From assembly GCA_016200225.1 (NCBI GenBank), contig JACQFD010000022.1, forward strand, positions 111,362 to 175,361: a stretch of 64,000 bases of DNA, given 5' to 3'. A program made the position numbers and the translations under genes. How positions within the stretch are numbered: the stretch's first letter is position 1; each line of letters begins with the position of its first letter. The DNA is from Planctomycetota bacterium. Lineage in GTDB: Bacteria > Planctomycetota > UBA1135 > JACQFD01. The notes under the pieces were generated by a model. The model was not told the DNA's origin and did not search any database. It saw nothing but the letters and a program-made list of their open reading frames with translations. Positions 8,049-15,854 of the stretch are shown one piece after another.

Positions 8049-9647
8049 CTATTTGGTTAAATATAAGAATCGATGTCCGGCCGGGAGCGGATCGATCGAA
8101 TTCAATAATTGATCGATCGATTGCGTCAAGCCTCCGCAAAGGAAGGGCGCGATCGAAAACGAACGCTCCTGAGGTTTGCCAAACGGAAAAACGCTCGCTC
8201 GGAGCCGGCGAAGCTGGACATTACTAATATTTGTTTTGTCGTCGAGCGCGCGGCCGAGCTTCGAGCGAAATGTATCCATGGACGCGGCGATCGACTGGCG
8301 CGTTTTGTCGAACGGACGCGCGAGATTTCCGTCGACCGACCGCACGTGCGAGTCGAGGCGATCGAGTCGCGCCGCGAACTCCGATTGGATATTGTACAAT
8401 TCAGTTTCCAAGATCGTGATTTCGCGCGCCGCTTTGGTTTCTTCCGCCATCGGCGACAGGATTTCGGCCGCCGACAATGTTAATGATTCAAAAATGGCCG
8501 CGGATTTAACATCCAGAATCGACGCCGAAAAGCGCGGAAACTCAATGGGCGCGCGCGCGGCGTCTTGCGGAGGCAAAAATGCGAGCGAACAGGGCGAATA
8601 GGCAAGTTCCGCGGGCCCGCGAATGGATGCCGCGACCGGCAGCGATAATAATTCTGTAACAAGGCGCGTGGCCACGCCGGAAGTGTAGTCTTCAGGGCGG
8701 CGTGAGATCAGGGCCGCGAGTTCGTCCGGCCGTGATTTGGCCCCGTCCGGAAAAATAAACATTTCACCGTCGAAACGGACGCGCTCGCGGCCGTTCGCGG
8801 TTCGGACGAATAGTAATGAAGGGTCCTTTTCATCGAACGGCGGATTGAAATTCCGCGATCGGATCTCGCGCGCGACGGCCGCGAGGCGATGGAGGCCATC
8901 GATGGTATTTGGGACGATTCCGGCGAGCGCGCGCGACAATACACCTCGAATCGCGAGCGGTTCGAACACGACGAGGCCGTGGCGACCAAATAAATTCAAT
9001 AATATTCGCGAAGTCTCCCGAGCGAAATTCGCGCCGGGTTTTGGTTCGAACAATTCCTCGACGCGACCCTTGTCGGGACCGAAAGGTAATAATTGACGAA
9101 AACGGTCGAAGACTTCCGTAACACTTTCGGGAATGGTTACATCCGAAAGGAAAGGCCTGCCGCGGCCGAGATCGACGGTCAATCGCAGCGGTTCGCCGCT
9201 TCCGTCGATATAAGCAATTCCGCGCGTTTCATCGAGATCGTGGTCATCGCTATGATTCCAGAAGAAGGGAACCACGGGATTTCCGCTCTGAGACTCCACC
9301 GCTTTCGCGAGAACGATTGCGTGCGCCGCCTTGAGAAATGTATATATAGGTCCGCCGAGAAATCCGGGCTGCTGGCCGGTGATGACAATGGCACAATTCG
9401 GATCTGTAATTTTGTCGAGCGAAGCCAGCGATTCCGGCGGAGTTTCGAATTGAGCGAGATATTTGTAAATACCCTCGCGAATCTCCGATCGCGCGAACTC
9501 TCGCGAGCGCATTCCGCGGGCCAAATCCGCCGCCGCGCGCACCCGCGAAAGTTGAACATCGGAACGGGCGATTTCACGATGGCGCTCGAGCGCCCACGGT
9601 TCTCGGACGACGACCGGCCAATCGCACGAAACGGGCAGCGGACTCAC
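8049..9647 (-). CDS. bshC: putative cysteine ligase BshC
   Basis: Enzyme that adds cysteine to GlcN-malate in the last step of bacillithiol synthesis. The GTG at 9647, one base after the pyrF TAG, is the best start and gives 532 residues, matching the roughly 540-residue family. The longer frame to 9770 would overlap pyrF by about 120 nt. Family features are ITGQQPGFLGGPIYTFLKAAHAIVLAK (nucleotide-like site), PVVPFFWNHSDDHDLDE, and a C-terminal helical part (ITILETELYNIQ...) with PQERSFSIAPFLCGGL near the end. Together with bshA and bshB1 it completes the pathway in this locus. Confidence 0.92.
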   Translation of the reverse strand: MSPLPVSCDWPVVVREPWALERHREIARSDVQLSRVRAAADLARGMRSREFARSEIREGIYKYLAQFETPPESLASLDKITDPNCAIVITGQQPGFLGGPIYTFLKAAHAIVLAKAVESQSGNPVVPFFWNHSDDHDLDETRGIAYIDGSGEPLRLTVDLGRGRPFLSDVTIPESVTEVFDRFRQLLPFGPDKGRVEELFEPKPGANFARETSRILLNLFGRHGLVVFEPLAIRGVLSRALAGIVPNTIDGLHRLAAVAREIRSRNFNPPFDEKDPSLLFVRTANGRERVRFDGEMFIFPDGAKSRPDELAALISRRPEDYTSGVATRLVTELLSLPVAASIRGPAELAYSPCSLAFLPPQDAARAPIEFPRFSASILDVKSAAIFESLTLSAAEILSPMAEETKAAREITILETELYNIQSEFAARLDRLDSHVRSVDGNLARPFDKTRQSIAASMDTFRSKLGRALDDKTNISNVQLRRLRASVFPFGKPQERSFSIAPFLCGGLTQSIDQLLNSIDPLPAGHRFLYLTK

Positions 9648-9648
9648 G

Positions 9649-10665
9649 CTAAGGATTCCACTTCCCGGCGCGCCGGAGAGCCTTTGTAACATCGACGACC
9701 ATTTCGCGCGCGGCGTGCTCGATCGCTCCGCGCCAGTCGGAGTCCTCCTCGTTGCCGCGGCGATAAGCAAAATTTACAGATCGCGCCGCAACGACGAGGC
9801 CGCCGAGTCCTTTAGTATCAAACGCGTCGACGATGTCGTCGGCTTTGCCTCCTTGAGCGCCGTATCCCGGCAACAAAAACGGCGTGCGCGGCATGAGCCG
9901 TCGGAATTCGGCGAGTTCTTTCGCGTGTGTTGCGCCGACGACGGCCCCTATCGACGAATAGCCGTTTTCATTTATGAACGTCGAACCCCACGCGTCGACG
10001 GCGCGCGCCAACTTTACAGAAAGCGAATCGGCCGGATTTTGCGATAATTGAAATTCCTTCGAAGATGGATTGCTCGTTCTGACTAAAATGTAAAGTCCCC
10101 GGTTCGATTGTTTACAAGCCGCGAGAAACGGCTCCACGCCGTCGGTGCCGAAGAATGGATTGATCGTAAGACAGTCGGCCGCCGGCGGCGACACGTCCGT
10201 TCCTTCGAATTCGACGCCGCCAAGAAACGAATGCGCATAGGCCTCGGCGGTCGGTCCGATGTCGCCGCGCTTCGCGTCCGCGATCACTAAGATTCCGAGC
10301 CGATGGGCCTGCTCGACGAGGCGTTCGTAAGCATCCACGCCCGGCGCTCCCAATTGTTCAAAAAACGCCAATTGTGGTTTGATCGCGGGAACGAGCGGCG
10401 CGATGCAATCGATGATTTTTTCGTGAAATTCTACGATCGCACCTGCGATGGACGCGCGCGTCGGGCGAAGGCGGATGCGTTCGCGAAGCGATTTCGGCAG
10501 CCACTGCGGCCGCGGATCGAGACCAATGCAACAAGGAGCGCCTTTTTGTAAGATTGCGGCGTGAAGTTGGTCTGCGAACGAAGAAAGAGGCACGACGATT
10601 TGTTGTTGGATGCGTGAGCGGTTCGAAGATAGCCGGGGATGGGCCGCCAGATTCGCGGAATACAT
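9649..10665 (-). CDS. pyrF: orotidine 5'-phosphate decarboxylase (type 2)
   Basis: Converts OMP to UMP in pyrimidine synthesis. It has 338 residues, with about 28 residues ahead of the conserved core that starts SSFADQLHAAILQKGAPCCIGLDPR. The catalytic charged network is in VIADAKRGDIGPTAEAYA (Asp130, Lys132, Asp135), in the form seen in the long type 2 enzymes found in mycobacteria and Myxococcus. The TIM barrel continues through SPPAADCLTINPFFGTDGVEPFLAAC, VRTSNPSSKEFQ and LPGYGAQGG. The ATG at 10665 has an AGAGG ribosome site 5 nt upstream, which supports the extended N terminus. It lies in the array between hemW and bshC. Confidence 0.95.
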   Translation of the reverse strand: MYSANLAAHPRLSSNRSRIQQQIVVPLSSFADQLHAAILQKGAPCCIGLDPRPQWLPKSLRERIRLRPTRASIAGAIVEFHEKIIDCIAPLVPAIKPQLAFFEQLGAPGVDAYERLVEQAHRLGILVIADAKRGDIGPTAEAYAHSFLGGVEFEGTDVSPPAADCLTINPFFGTDGVEPFLAACKQSNRGLYILVRTSNPSSKEFQLSQNPADSLSVKLARAVDAWGSTFINENGYSSIGAVVGATHAKELAEFRRLMPRTPFLLPGYGAQGGKADDIVDAFDTKGLGGLVVAARSVNFAYRRGNEEDSDWRGAIEHAAREMVVDVTKALRRAGKWNP

Positions 10666-10684
10666 GAATTCCTCTGGTGGAGAG

Positions 10685-11869
10685 TTACGGAGCGCCCGCC
10701 GTGGCGGAACGCGGATCCGCCATGAATTCGGCGATGACGTGGTTCGCGATGTCGCGGCCGCGATCGGTGAGCGAAATCCAGCCGAGTGCGTCCAGAGTCA
10801 AGAGTTCCGATCTTATTAGTTTTTCAAACGCATCTGCGAAAGCCGCCTTCGCATCGAGACCCGCGCGAGCGCTGACCCGTTCGAGCGGAATGCCCGCGCG
10901 AAGGCGAAGTCCCATCATAAGTATTTCAACCGCCCGTTGCCGCGGAGGCGATTCTTCGAAAGTGTTTCGGTCCACCGCGGGAAGCGAGGCGTCCATCGCT
11001 GAAGTGTAAAGATCGGGGTTCTTTATATTTAAGTATTTTGTGCGATCCAGCGAAGTTCCCGCGCCGGCGCCGACGCCGACCCAGTCGCCCGAGGTCCAAT
11101 ACACGAGATTGTGACGGCACTCCGCGCCGGGTTTCGCGAAAGCCGAAATTTCATAAGACTCGAGTCCGGATAATTGTACTCTCGAAATGGTTCGATGATA
11201 AAAATCGAGGCAGGTTTCCTCCGAAAGCGGCTCGACGCGGCGCGCGAGCATGTCTTTTCTTATTTTCGTTCCCTCTTCGAAGGCGAGTTCATAACAGGAA
11301 AGATGATCTGTATGAAAATCGAGCGCAGTCTCAAGATCGCCGAGCCACGATTCAAGCGTTTCCCGCGGTTTTGCAAAGATTAGATCGAGATTGATTCTAT
11401 TAAATCCCGCGGTGCGGGCCGTCTCGACGGCAATCGCAATTTGTTCGGGCGAATGGACGCGATCGAACATTTCTAAATATTCGGGCTTGAACGACTGCGC
11501 GCCGATCGAGATGCGATTGGCGCCAAGCTCGCGATAACACTGCAGTTTTTCGAGCGAACAGCTCTCGGGATTCGCTTCAATTGTAACTTCGACGCCGGAA
11601 TTCGCGAACGCGCCGTGCTCGCGAAGCGACCGCATCAAAATCTCAATTTCATCGAGCGGCAGCCACGTCGGCGTGCCGCCGCCGATGAAAACCGTTGGCG
11701 GCGCGGGCCGCGCGCGCTTCGAAATTTCTTTAATTAACGAATCGACATACTTGCGCGAATTATGATTTTCTCCGGCAAATGAGTTAAAATCACAATAACC
11801 GCATTTCTTTACACAAAACGGCGTATGGACGTAAAGCGACGGATTTATATACTCGATTACCGAAGCAAT
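10685..11869 (-). CDS. hemW: HemW-like radical SAM protein
   Basis: Radical-SAM protein of the HemW/CPO-like family; HemW binds heme and is thought to act as a heme chaperone. About 394 residues from the position given. SLYVHTPFCVKKCGYCDFNSF contains the CxxxCxxC that holds the 4Fe-4S cluster plus the fourth family Cys motif CxxCxF. FIGGGTPTWL and VTIEANPES (SAM binding) follow, then RISIGAQSF, GFNRINLDLIFAKP and the C-terminal HemW domain with HNLVYWTSGDWVGVGAGAGT. The N terminus cannot be placed on ATG, GTG or TTG: between the preceding sigma-gene TGA (11871-11869) and the conserved core the only candidates are ATT (11869), overlapping the TGA by one base, or CTG (11872). An upstream in-frame ATG at 12091 lies deep in the sigma gene. 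Confidence 0.88.
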   Translation of the reverse strand: MASVIEYINPSLYVHTPFCVKKCGYCDFNSFAGENHNSRKYVDSLIKEISKRARPAPPTVFIGGGTPTWLPLDEIEILMRSLREHGAFANSGVEVTIEANPESCSLEKLQCYRELGANRISIGAQSFKPEYLEMFDRVHSPEQIAIAVETARTAGFNRINLDLIFAKPRETLESWLGDLETALDFHTDHLSCYELAFEEGTKIRKDMLARRVEPLSEETCLDFYHRTISRVQLSGLESYEISAFAKPGAECRHNLVYWTSGDWVGVGAGAGTSLDRTKYLNIKNPDLYTSAMDASLPAVDRNTFEESPPRQRAVEILMMGLRLRAGIPLERVSARAGLDAKAAFADAFEKLIRSELLTLDALGWISLTDRGRDIANHVIAEFMADPRSATAGAP

Positions 11870-12702
11870 CAGTTGTCGGTGTTCGATTTTCCGCCGACCA
11901 TGATCGAGTGGAGTTTCTTGAGCGTTTCCGCCTCGATCTGTCTCACTCGCTCGCGCGTCAGTCCGACGATCTCGCCGATTTCCTTGAGTGTCATCGGCTC
12001 CGCGTCCCCGAATCCGTATCGAAGGCGCAGAATCAACGCTTCGCGTTCGTCGATGATCGCCAGCAATTCGTTGAGTTTGTCGACTTCGCACGAACTTAAG
12101 AATACTTCATCGGGCCGCTGGCCGCGCGTGTCTTCGATGGCTTCACTCGCGTTCCAGAAAGCGTCGGCGGAACTCGCCGCGGAACCTCCGCGAATCGTGC
12201 GTTCAACGACGTCCCACGACTCATCATTGACATATCGTTCTTCATTAGCGAGGCCCTCCGCAATTTCTTCGGAGCGCGGCGCGCGGCCGAGTTTGAACGC
12301 TAATTCTGCTTCGATTCCCTTCCAGTGGCTGATCAATTCCACCATGTAGGAGGGCACTCGCACCGTGCGAACTGTATTCACGAGCGCGCGGCGAATGGAT
12401 TGTTTGATCCACCATGCGGCATATGTACTAAAACGACAATTCAAGTCGGGGTTGAATCGTTCAACGGCTTTTAACAGTCCGATATTCCCCTCGGCAATCA
12501 GGTCTTGCAGCGTCAGGCCGCGGTGCAAATATCGCTTCGCAATCGACACGACGAGCCGCAGATTTGCGCGGATCATGCGGTCGCGTGCTTCGGGATCGCC
12601 GCTTCGGATGAGGTGCGCGAGCGACTTCTCCTCATCTGCGGTGAGCAGGCGCACTTCATTAATTTCCTTCAGATATGTCTCCAAACAACGTTCGACTGGC
12701 AA
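11869..12702 (-). CDS. group 2-type sigma-70 family factor (RpoD/RpoS-like)
   Basis: RNA polymerase sigma factor with 277 residues. Region 1.2 is VERCLETYLKEINEVRLLTADEE. Region 2 includes ANLRLVVSIAKRY, LTLQDLIAEGNIGLLKAVERFNP and FSTYAAWWIKQSIRRAL (-10 recognition). Region 3 starts RTVRVPSYMVELI. Region 4 is LRLRYGFGDAEPMTLKEIGEIVGLTRERVRQIEAETLKKLHS, the -35-binding helix-turn-helix. Region 1.1 and the large non-conserved region are missing, so it is not the primary RpoD but a group 2 relative. The start is TTG at 12702 with a strong GGGAGGGG 4 nt upstream. It leads the minus-strand array, so it may be co-expressed with hemW, pyrF and the bacillithiol genes. Confidence 0.93.
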   Translation of the reverse strand: MPVERCLETYLKEINEVRLLTADEEKSLAHLIRSGDPEARDRMIRANLRLVVSIAKRYLHRGLTLQDLIAEGNIGLLKAVERFNPDLNCRFSTYAAWWIKQSIRRALVNTVRTVRVPSYMVELISHWKGIEAELAFKLGRAPRSEEIAEGLANEERYVNDESWDVVERTIRGGSAASSADAFWNASEAIEDTRGQRPDEVFLSSCEVDKLNELLAIIDEREALILRLRYGFGDAEPMTLKEIGEIVGLTRERVRQIEAETLKKLHSIMVGGKSNTDN

Positions 12703-12706
12703 CGGA

Positions 12707-12714
12707 CCCCTCCC
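12707..12714 (-). promoter_or_regulatory. strong ribosome binding site deciding the TTG start of the sigma factor
   Basis: On the minus strand GGGAGGGG ends 4 nt before the TTG at 12702. It is one of the best Shine-Dalgarno matches in the window, and no ATG or GTG start lies between it and the conserved region 1.2, so it fixes the unusual start codon. Confidence 0.6.
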
Positions 12715-12814
12715 GGATTTGGACCCCTAAAAGTATGCGTCGTTTCATTCGGCAAGCAGGCCCAGCCGACTTGAGGGAACTGGATCGCATTGGAAATGGC
12801 TATTCTCTAAAACA

Positions 12815-14164
12815 ATGACTCGTAAGAAACGCAAACCGGCGTCGCGCGCGCGTAAGTCGGCGATTCCCGCATCGGCGGCCGAACCCTTGGAGCAAATTAT
12901 TTCCGAGGGAGACTACTCGGTAATCCTCACGTGGCAGGCGCCACAGTTCTTCAAGATGGCGAATTTCCTTCGCGCCTCGAAGCACGAGAACTGGGGTGAA
13001 AATCACATGTTCTCGCTCTCGACGGAGGCCAATTCGCTCGAGACATTCCTTGACGATTTCAGCGCCCGAAATAACAAAACATTTTCTTATCTAACTGAAA
13101 TCGTCGCCTCGATTCGCGGGTTTGCGAATGCAACACATGCTTTGCAACATTTGCGAAGAAGAATTGATAAATACGATCTCGCAAAAGATCTGGTCCAGCC
13201 ATTCATGGTTGAACTGGATCGGGCAATAGCTTGGTCGAGCGACTCGATCGGAAAGTTATTAACCGAAATGTATAAAGAGACGTCCAATCAAAAGATCGCG
13301 ACGCCGAAGGAGGCTGTGGGCGAGACCAGTTTTCCGACGGCGTATGCGAGGCAACGCCTTCCGCGCAACGTGGACGACGAGGACGTGGCGAACGAGGCGG
13401 AACGCATCTCGGAAGTCGCGACCAAGTATCTGCAAATCTGCGATGTTGTCGACAATCTCGGCCTTGACCAAAAAAAGGTGGCGACCGACTTGCGTCATTT
13501 CGTCGGCAAGGATTGCACGGAGGAAAAGGCCCGGCAATACAAAACGAGCGTACACAATCTGCAGTCGAAATATGACACTTACATTAAGAATACCGCGTTC
13601 GAAGCCGGCAATCGCAACCTAAAGCATCTTCGCGGGCACATATCGGTAACATTACACTTACTCGAATACGTGACCCAGCTCGTTCACTTTTACGAGAGGC
13701 ACGAAAACGACATTCGTTACGAGCCGACCAAACAGCGGATCTCGAAGATAATTAACAAAACGGAAGTGTTGGATCATGCGGTGAATTTCGGACTGTTGAA
13801 CGCCGCCAAGTTCCTGAGGAAGGGACGGGCGGAGGCGATGACGATTTTCCCTGAATTTACGAAACTTCAGGAACAGACATTCGAAGTTCCCTCGCACGTG
13901 GTTCTCCATCTCCGGCCGGCGGCCCTGATTTCAACTGTAGCAAAACACTACGGAACTCCCATTCAGATGCGAATCGGCGACCGCGACTGGGTCGACGCGT
14001 CGTCGCCCATGCGAGTATTGTTAGAAATCGGAATGAGCCCGTCCGCAAGAAAAGTAATTTTTCGCGGCGACCAGAACATCCTCCGGGATCTCAAGATTCT
14101 GTTCGATTGCGGATTCGGCGAAGGCGACGTCGACCCGTCCGAAAAACTACAATATTTAAAGTAA
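12815..14164 (+). CDS. large protein with C-terminal HPr-like phosphocarrier domain
   Basis: A 449-residue protein. Residues about 357-440 (VVLHLRPAALISTVAKHYG...GFGEG) match the HPr fold of the sugar phosphotransferase system: His365-Leu-Arg367-Pro corresponds to the His15-Ala-Arg17-Pro active site, Ser396/Ser397 in VDASSPMRVLLEIG to regulatory Ser46, and VIFRGDQNILRDLKILFDCGFGEG to the last strand and helix. The phosphorylatable His and its Arg are both kept. Residues 1-355 are mostly charged helices with a basic N terminus and no recognised domain or membrane segment. Normal HPr is about 88 residues, so this is a large fusion. No EI, HPr kinase or PTS permease is in the window. A regulatory rather than sugar-transport role is a guess. 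Confidence 0.75.
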   Translation: MTRKKRKPASRARKSAIPASAAEPLEQIISEGDYSVILTWQAPQFFKMANFLRASKHENWGENHMFSLSTEANSLETFLDDFSARNNKTFSYLTEIVASIRGFANATHALQHLRRRIDKYDLAKDLVQPFMVELDRAIAWSSDSIGKLLTEMYKETSNQKIATPKEAVGETSFPTAYARQRLPRNVDDEDVANEAERISEVATKYLQICDVVDNLGLDQKKVATDLRHFVGKDCTEEKARQYKTSVHNLQSKYDTYIKNTAFEAGNRNLKHLRGHISVTLHLLEYVTQLVHFYERHENDIRYEPTKQRISKIINKTEVLDHAVNFGLLNAAKFLRKGRAEAMTIFPEFTKLQEQTFEVPSHVVLHLRPAALISTVAKHYGTPIQMRIGDRDWVDASSPMRVLLEIGMSPSARKVIFRGDQNILRDLKILFDCGFGEGDVDPSEKLQYLK

Positions 14165-14192
14165 ATATTAATAAAAAAAGGAGTTAAATTTA

Positions 14193-14936
14193 CTAAACGC
14201 CGAATCTTAGTCTTTCGGCGAGCACGCGCGGGAGTCCGGCGGCGAGAATTTTGCCGGCTGCGCGGTCGAAATCGTATGCGACGCGCTGAAGCATCACGAC
14301 GTTATTGGTAGTATCGTAAATTGCCGCCACCGGACGGGGATCCTCGTCGCGCGGTTGCCCGACGCTGCCAACATTGATCAAACATCGGTCGAAACCGGCG
14401 AGCTCAATGCGCGACGCAAATGTAAATTCAATGCGATTCGGTTCGGCGCGATTGGAAAGGAAACCGAGTGGTATGTGCGAGTGCCCGACGAAACAGACTC
14501 GGCATGGAGCCTCCATAAAATGTAAAGACTGCTCCGCGTCTCTTTGGGTCTGAATATAATTGAACTCTTCAGGCTGATCGAGCGAGCCGTGCACGACCAC
14601 AAATTCGGGCTCGCGATGAATGAGCGGCAGTGATCGAAGGTACGCAAGTTCGGGTTCAGAGAGGACTTTGCGCGTCCAGAGTGCCGCGGATCGGGCGTAA
14701 ATATTGAAATAAGCGAGGTCCACCAGGATTCCAACAACTGCGGCGTCGTGGTTTCCAAGGACCGAGACAATTCGATCCGACTGGATGCGATGGATTACCG
14801 CGGATGGATCGGCGCCATATCCCACGAGATCTCCAACAGCGAGGACTCGGTCGACACCGGATTTTTGAAATGACTGCAGGACCGCGTCCAACGCTTCGAT
14901 ATTGGCGTGGATGTCGCCCAGGATGCCGATCTTCAA
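14193..14936 (-). CDS. calcineurin-like metallophosphoesterase (YfcE/MJ0936-type)
   Basis: A 247-residue phosphoesterase with the full dimetal set: GDIHANIEALDAVL (residues 7-20), GDLVGYGADP, GNHDAA, then VVHGS and VGHSHIP. The family acts on phosphodiesters or on bis-nucleoside polyphosphates; the substrate cannot be told from sequence. It is likely cytoplasmic, having no signal peptide. It is convergent with the HPr-fusion gene (28 nt between the stops) and 12 nt after the membrane-protein gene, so it is probably the last gene of an acyP-membrane protein-phosphoesterase operon. Confidence 0.88.
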   Translation of the reverse strand: MKIGILGDIHANIEALDAVLQSFQKSGVDRVLAVGDLVGYGADPSAVIHRIQSDRIVSVLGNHDAAVVGILVDLAYFNIYARSAALWTRKVLSEPELAYLRSLPLIHREPEFVVVHGSLDQPEEFNYIQTQRDAEQSLHFMEAPCRVCFVGHSHIPLGFLSNRAEPNRIEFTFASRIELAGFDRCLINVGSVGQPRDEDPRPVAAIYDTTNNVVMLQRVAYDFDRAAGKILAAGLPRVLAERLRFGV

Positions 14937-14947
14937 TGGAAACTCGT

Positions 14948-15499
14948 CTAAATTAGAGGTTGGCCTCGCGAGATAATGTAATTATCGACGAATACGGCAC
15001 CTACTGCCAGAAACAGATTCGAAATTGAGGGGAGTATCCATTGCAAATTCTCGCCGTCGAGTGGCCAATCGCGGACGGGGTTTACGAGCGAAACACTCAC
15101 GATGCACGCCATGAATGCAAGGGGTGCGGCGTTCAGAAGGCGGAAGCACATAACGGACCATGCAGATACGAAGACAAACTGGGTCAACAGAAGTACTGGA
15201 ATCGAAAACCCCTTTCGATTGAGGAGTAGTGTGATCGATACCACAATCAGTTGTGGAATCAGGCGAAATACGAGGGAGCGAAGACTGATCGTGAAAGTCG
15301 CGACACCCCGGCTCCGTTTGAATTGCCACACTCGAGGCGCGAGATCCCAAGAGTATGACGAAAGGAGCATGACCCAAAAACTTGATTCACAGACAGTTCG
15401 AAGAGACACCGGGGCCATGAACGCTGTTAGGCCGATGACTGAAAGTGTCCATGCTGAACGAGTGAGCAAGAATCGCCATTCTGAATTTGTGGGAATCAC
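14948..15499 (-). CDS. hypothetical integral membrane protein
   Basis: A 183-residue protein with several hydrophobic helices (about residues 13-33, 40-52, 77-93, 97-120, 122-140 and 155-172), most likely five or six membrane passes. Loops carry Arg/Lys clusters (PRVWQFKRSRG). No family was recognised. It starts inside the acyP stop (ATGA overlap at 15496-15499), so it is translationally coupled to the acylphosphatase. Its codon use is less GC-extreme than most genes in the window, as in the neighbouring acyP and parB. Confidence 0.75.
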   Translation of the reverse strand: MIPTNSEWRFLLTRSAWTLSVIGLTAFMAPVSLRTVCESSFWVMLLSSYSWDLAPRVWQFKRSRGVATFTISLRSLVFRLIPQLIVVSITLLLNRKGFSIPVLLLTQFVFVSAWSVMCFRLLNAAPLAFMACIVSVSLVNPVRDWPLDGENLQWILPSISNLFLAVGAVFVDNYIISRGQPLI

Positions 15500-15786
15500 T
15501 GGATGATCTCAAAGGAGATTGACGACACAGACTCTTCAACCGAGCGCCGGGATTTCAATTCGAATTGTTCCACGTGGAACGTTTCGCGTAAGTGCGCAAC
15601 CAGTTGATCAATTTGCCTCCTAGACGCCCTTGCGTTCATTTCGACGTCTCCATTAGGGAGATTGCGGACTAATCCCGAGATCCCCAGACTCATTGCGATT
15701 CTTCGAGCATTCCAACGGAATCCTACGCCCTGTACGTGACCCTTAATGATGTAAATGTCCTCGAACACTGTTGGATCCGCATCCAT
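15496..15786 (-). CDS. acyP: acylphosphatase
   Basis: Small enzyme hydrolysing acyl phosphates. It has 96 residues, the family length. The phosphate cradle GHVQGVGFRWNARRIA contains the catalytic Arg, and the catalytic Asn is in GLVRNLPNGDVEM. Both family signatures are present. The coding sequence contains a parS-like palindrome (15566-15581) that encodes part of FHVEQF. It is divergent from parB. Confidence 0.93.
   Translation of the reverse strand: MDADPTVFEDIYIIKGHVQGVGFRWNARRIAMSLGISGLVRNLPNGDVEMNARASRRQIDQLVAHLRETFHVEQFELKSRRSVEESVSSISFEIIQ
15566..15581. other. parS-like site 1 (inside acyP)
   Basis: TGTTCCACGTGGAACG. The inner 14 bp GTTCCACGTGGAAC is a perfect palindrome matching the widespread chromosomal parS core GTTNCACGTGNAAC; only the last base differs from the TGTTNCACGTGNAACA consensus. 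It is 274 bp upstream of the parB start. ParB binding is expected from the consensus, not shown here. Confidence 0.85.
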
Positions 15787-15854
15787 GGATGATTACGATG
15801 CTAGTCAGTTCGGGCATCAAATCAATTGTGCTCAACCAAAATAGGAATCGTCCA

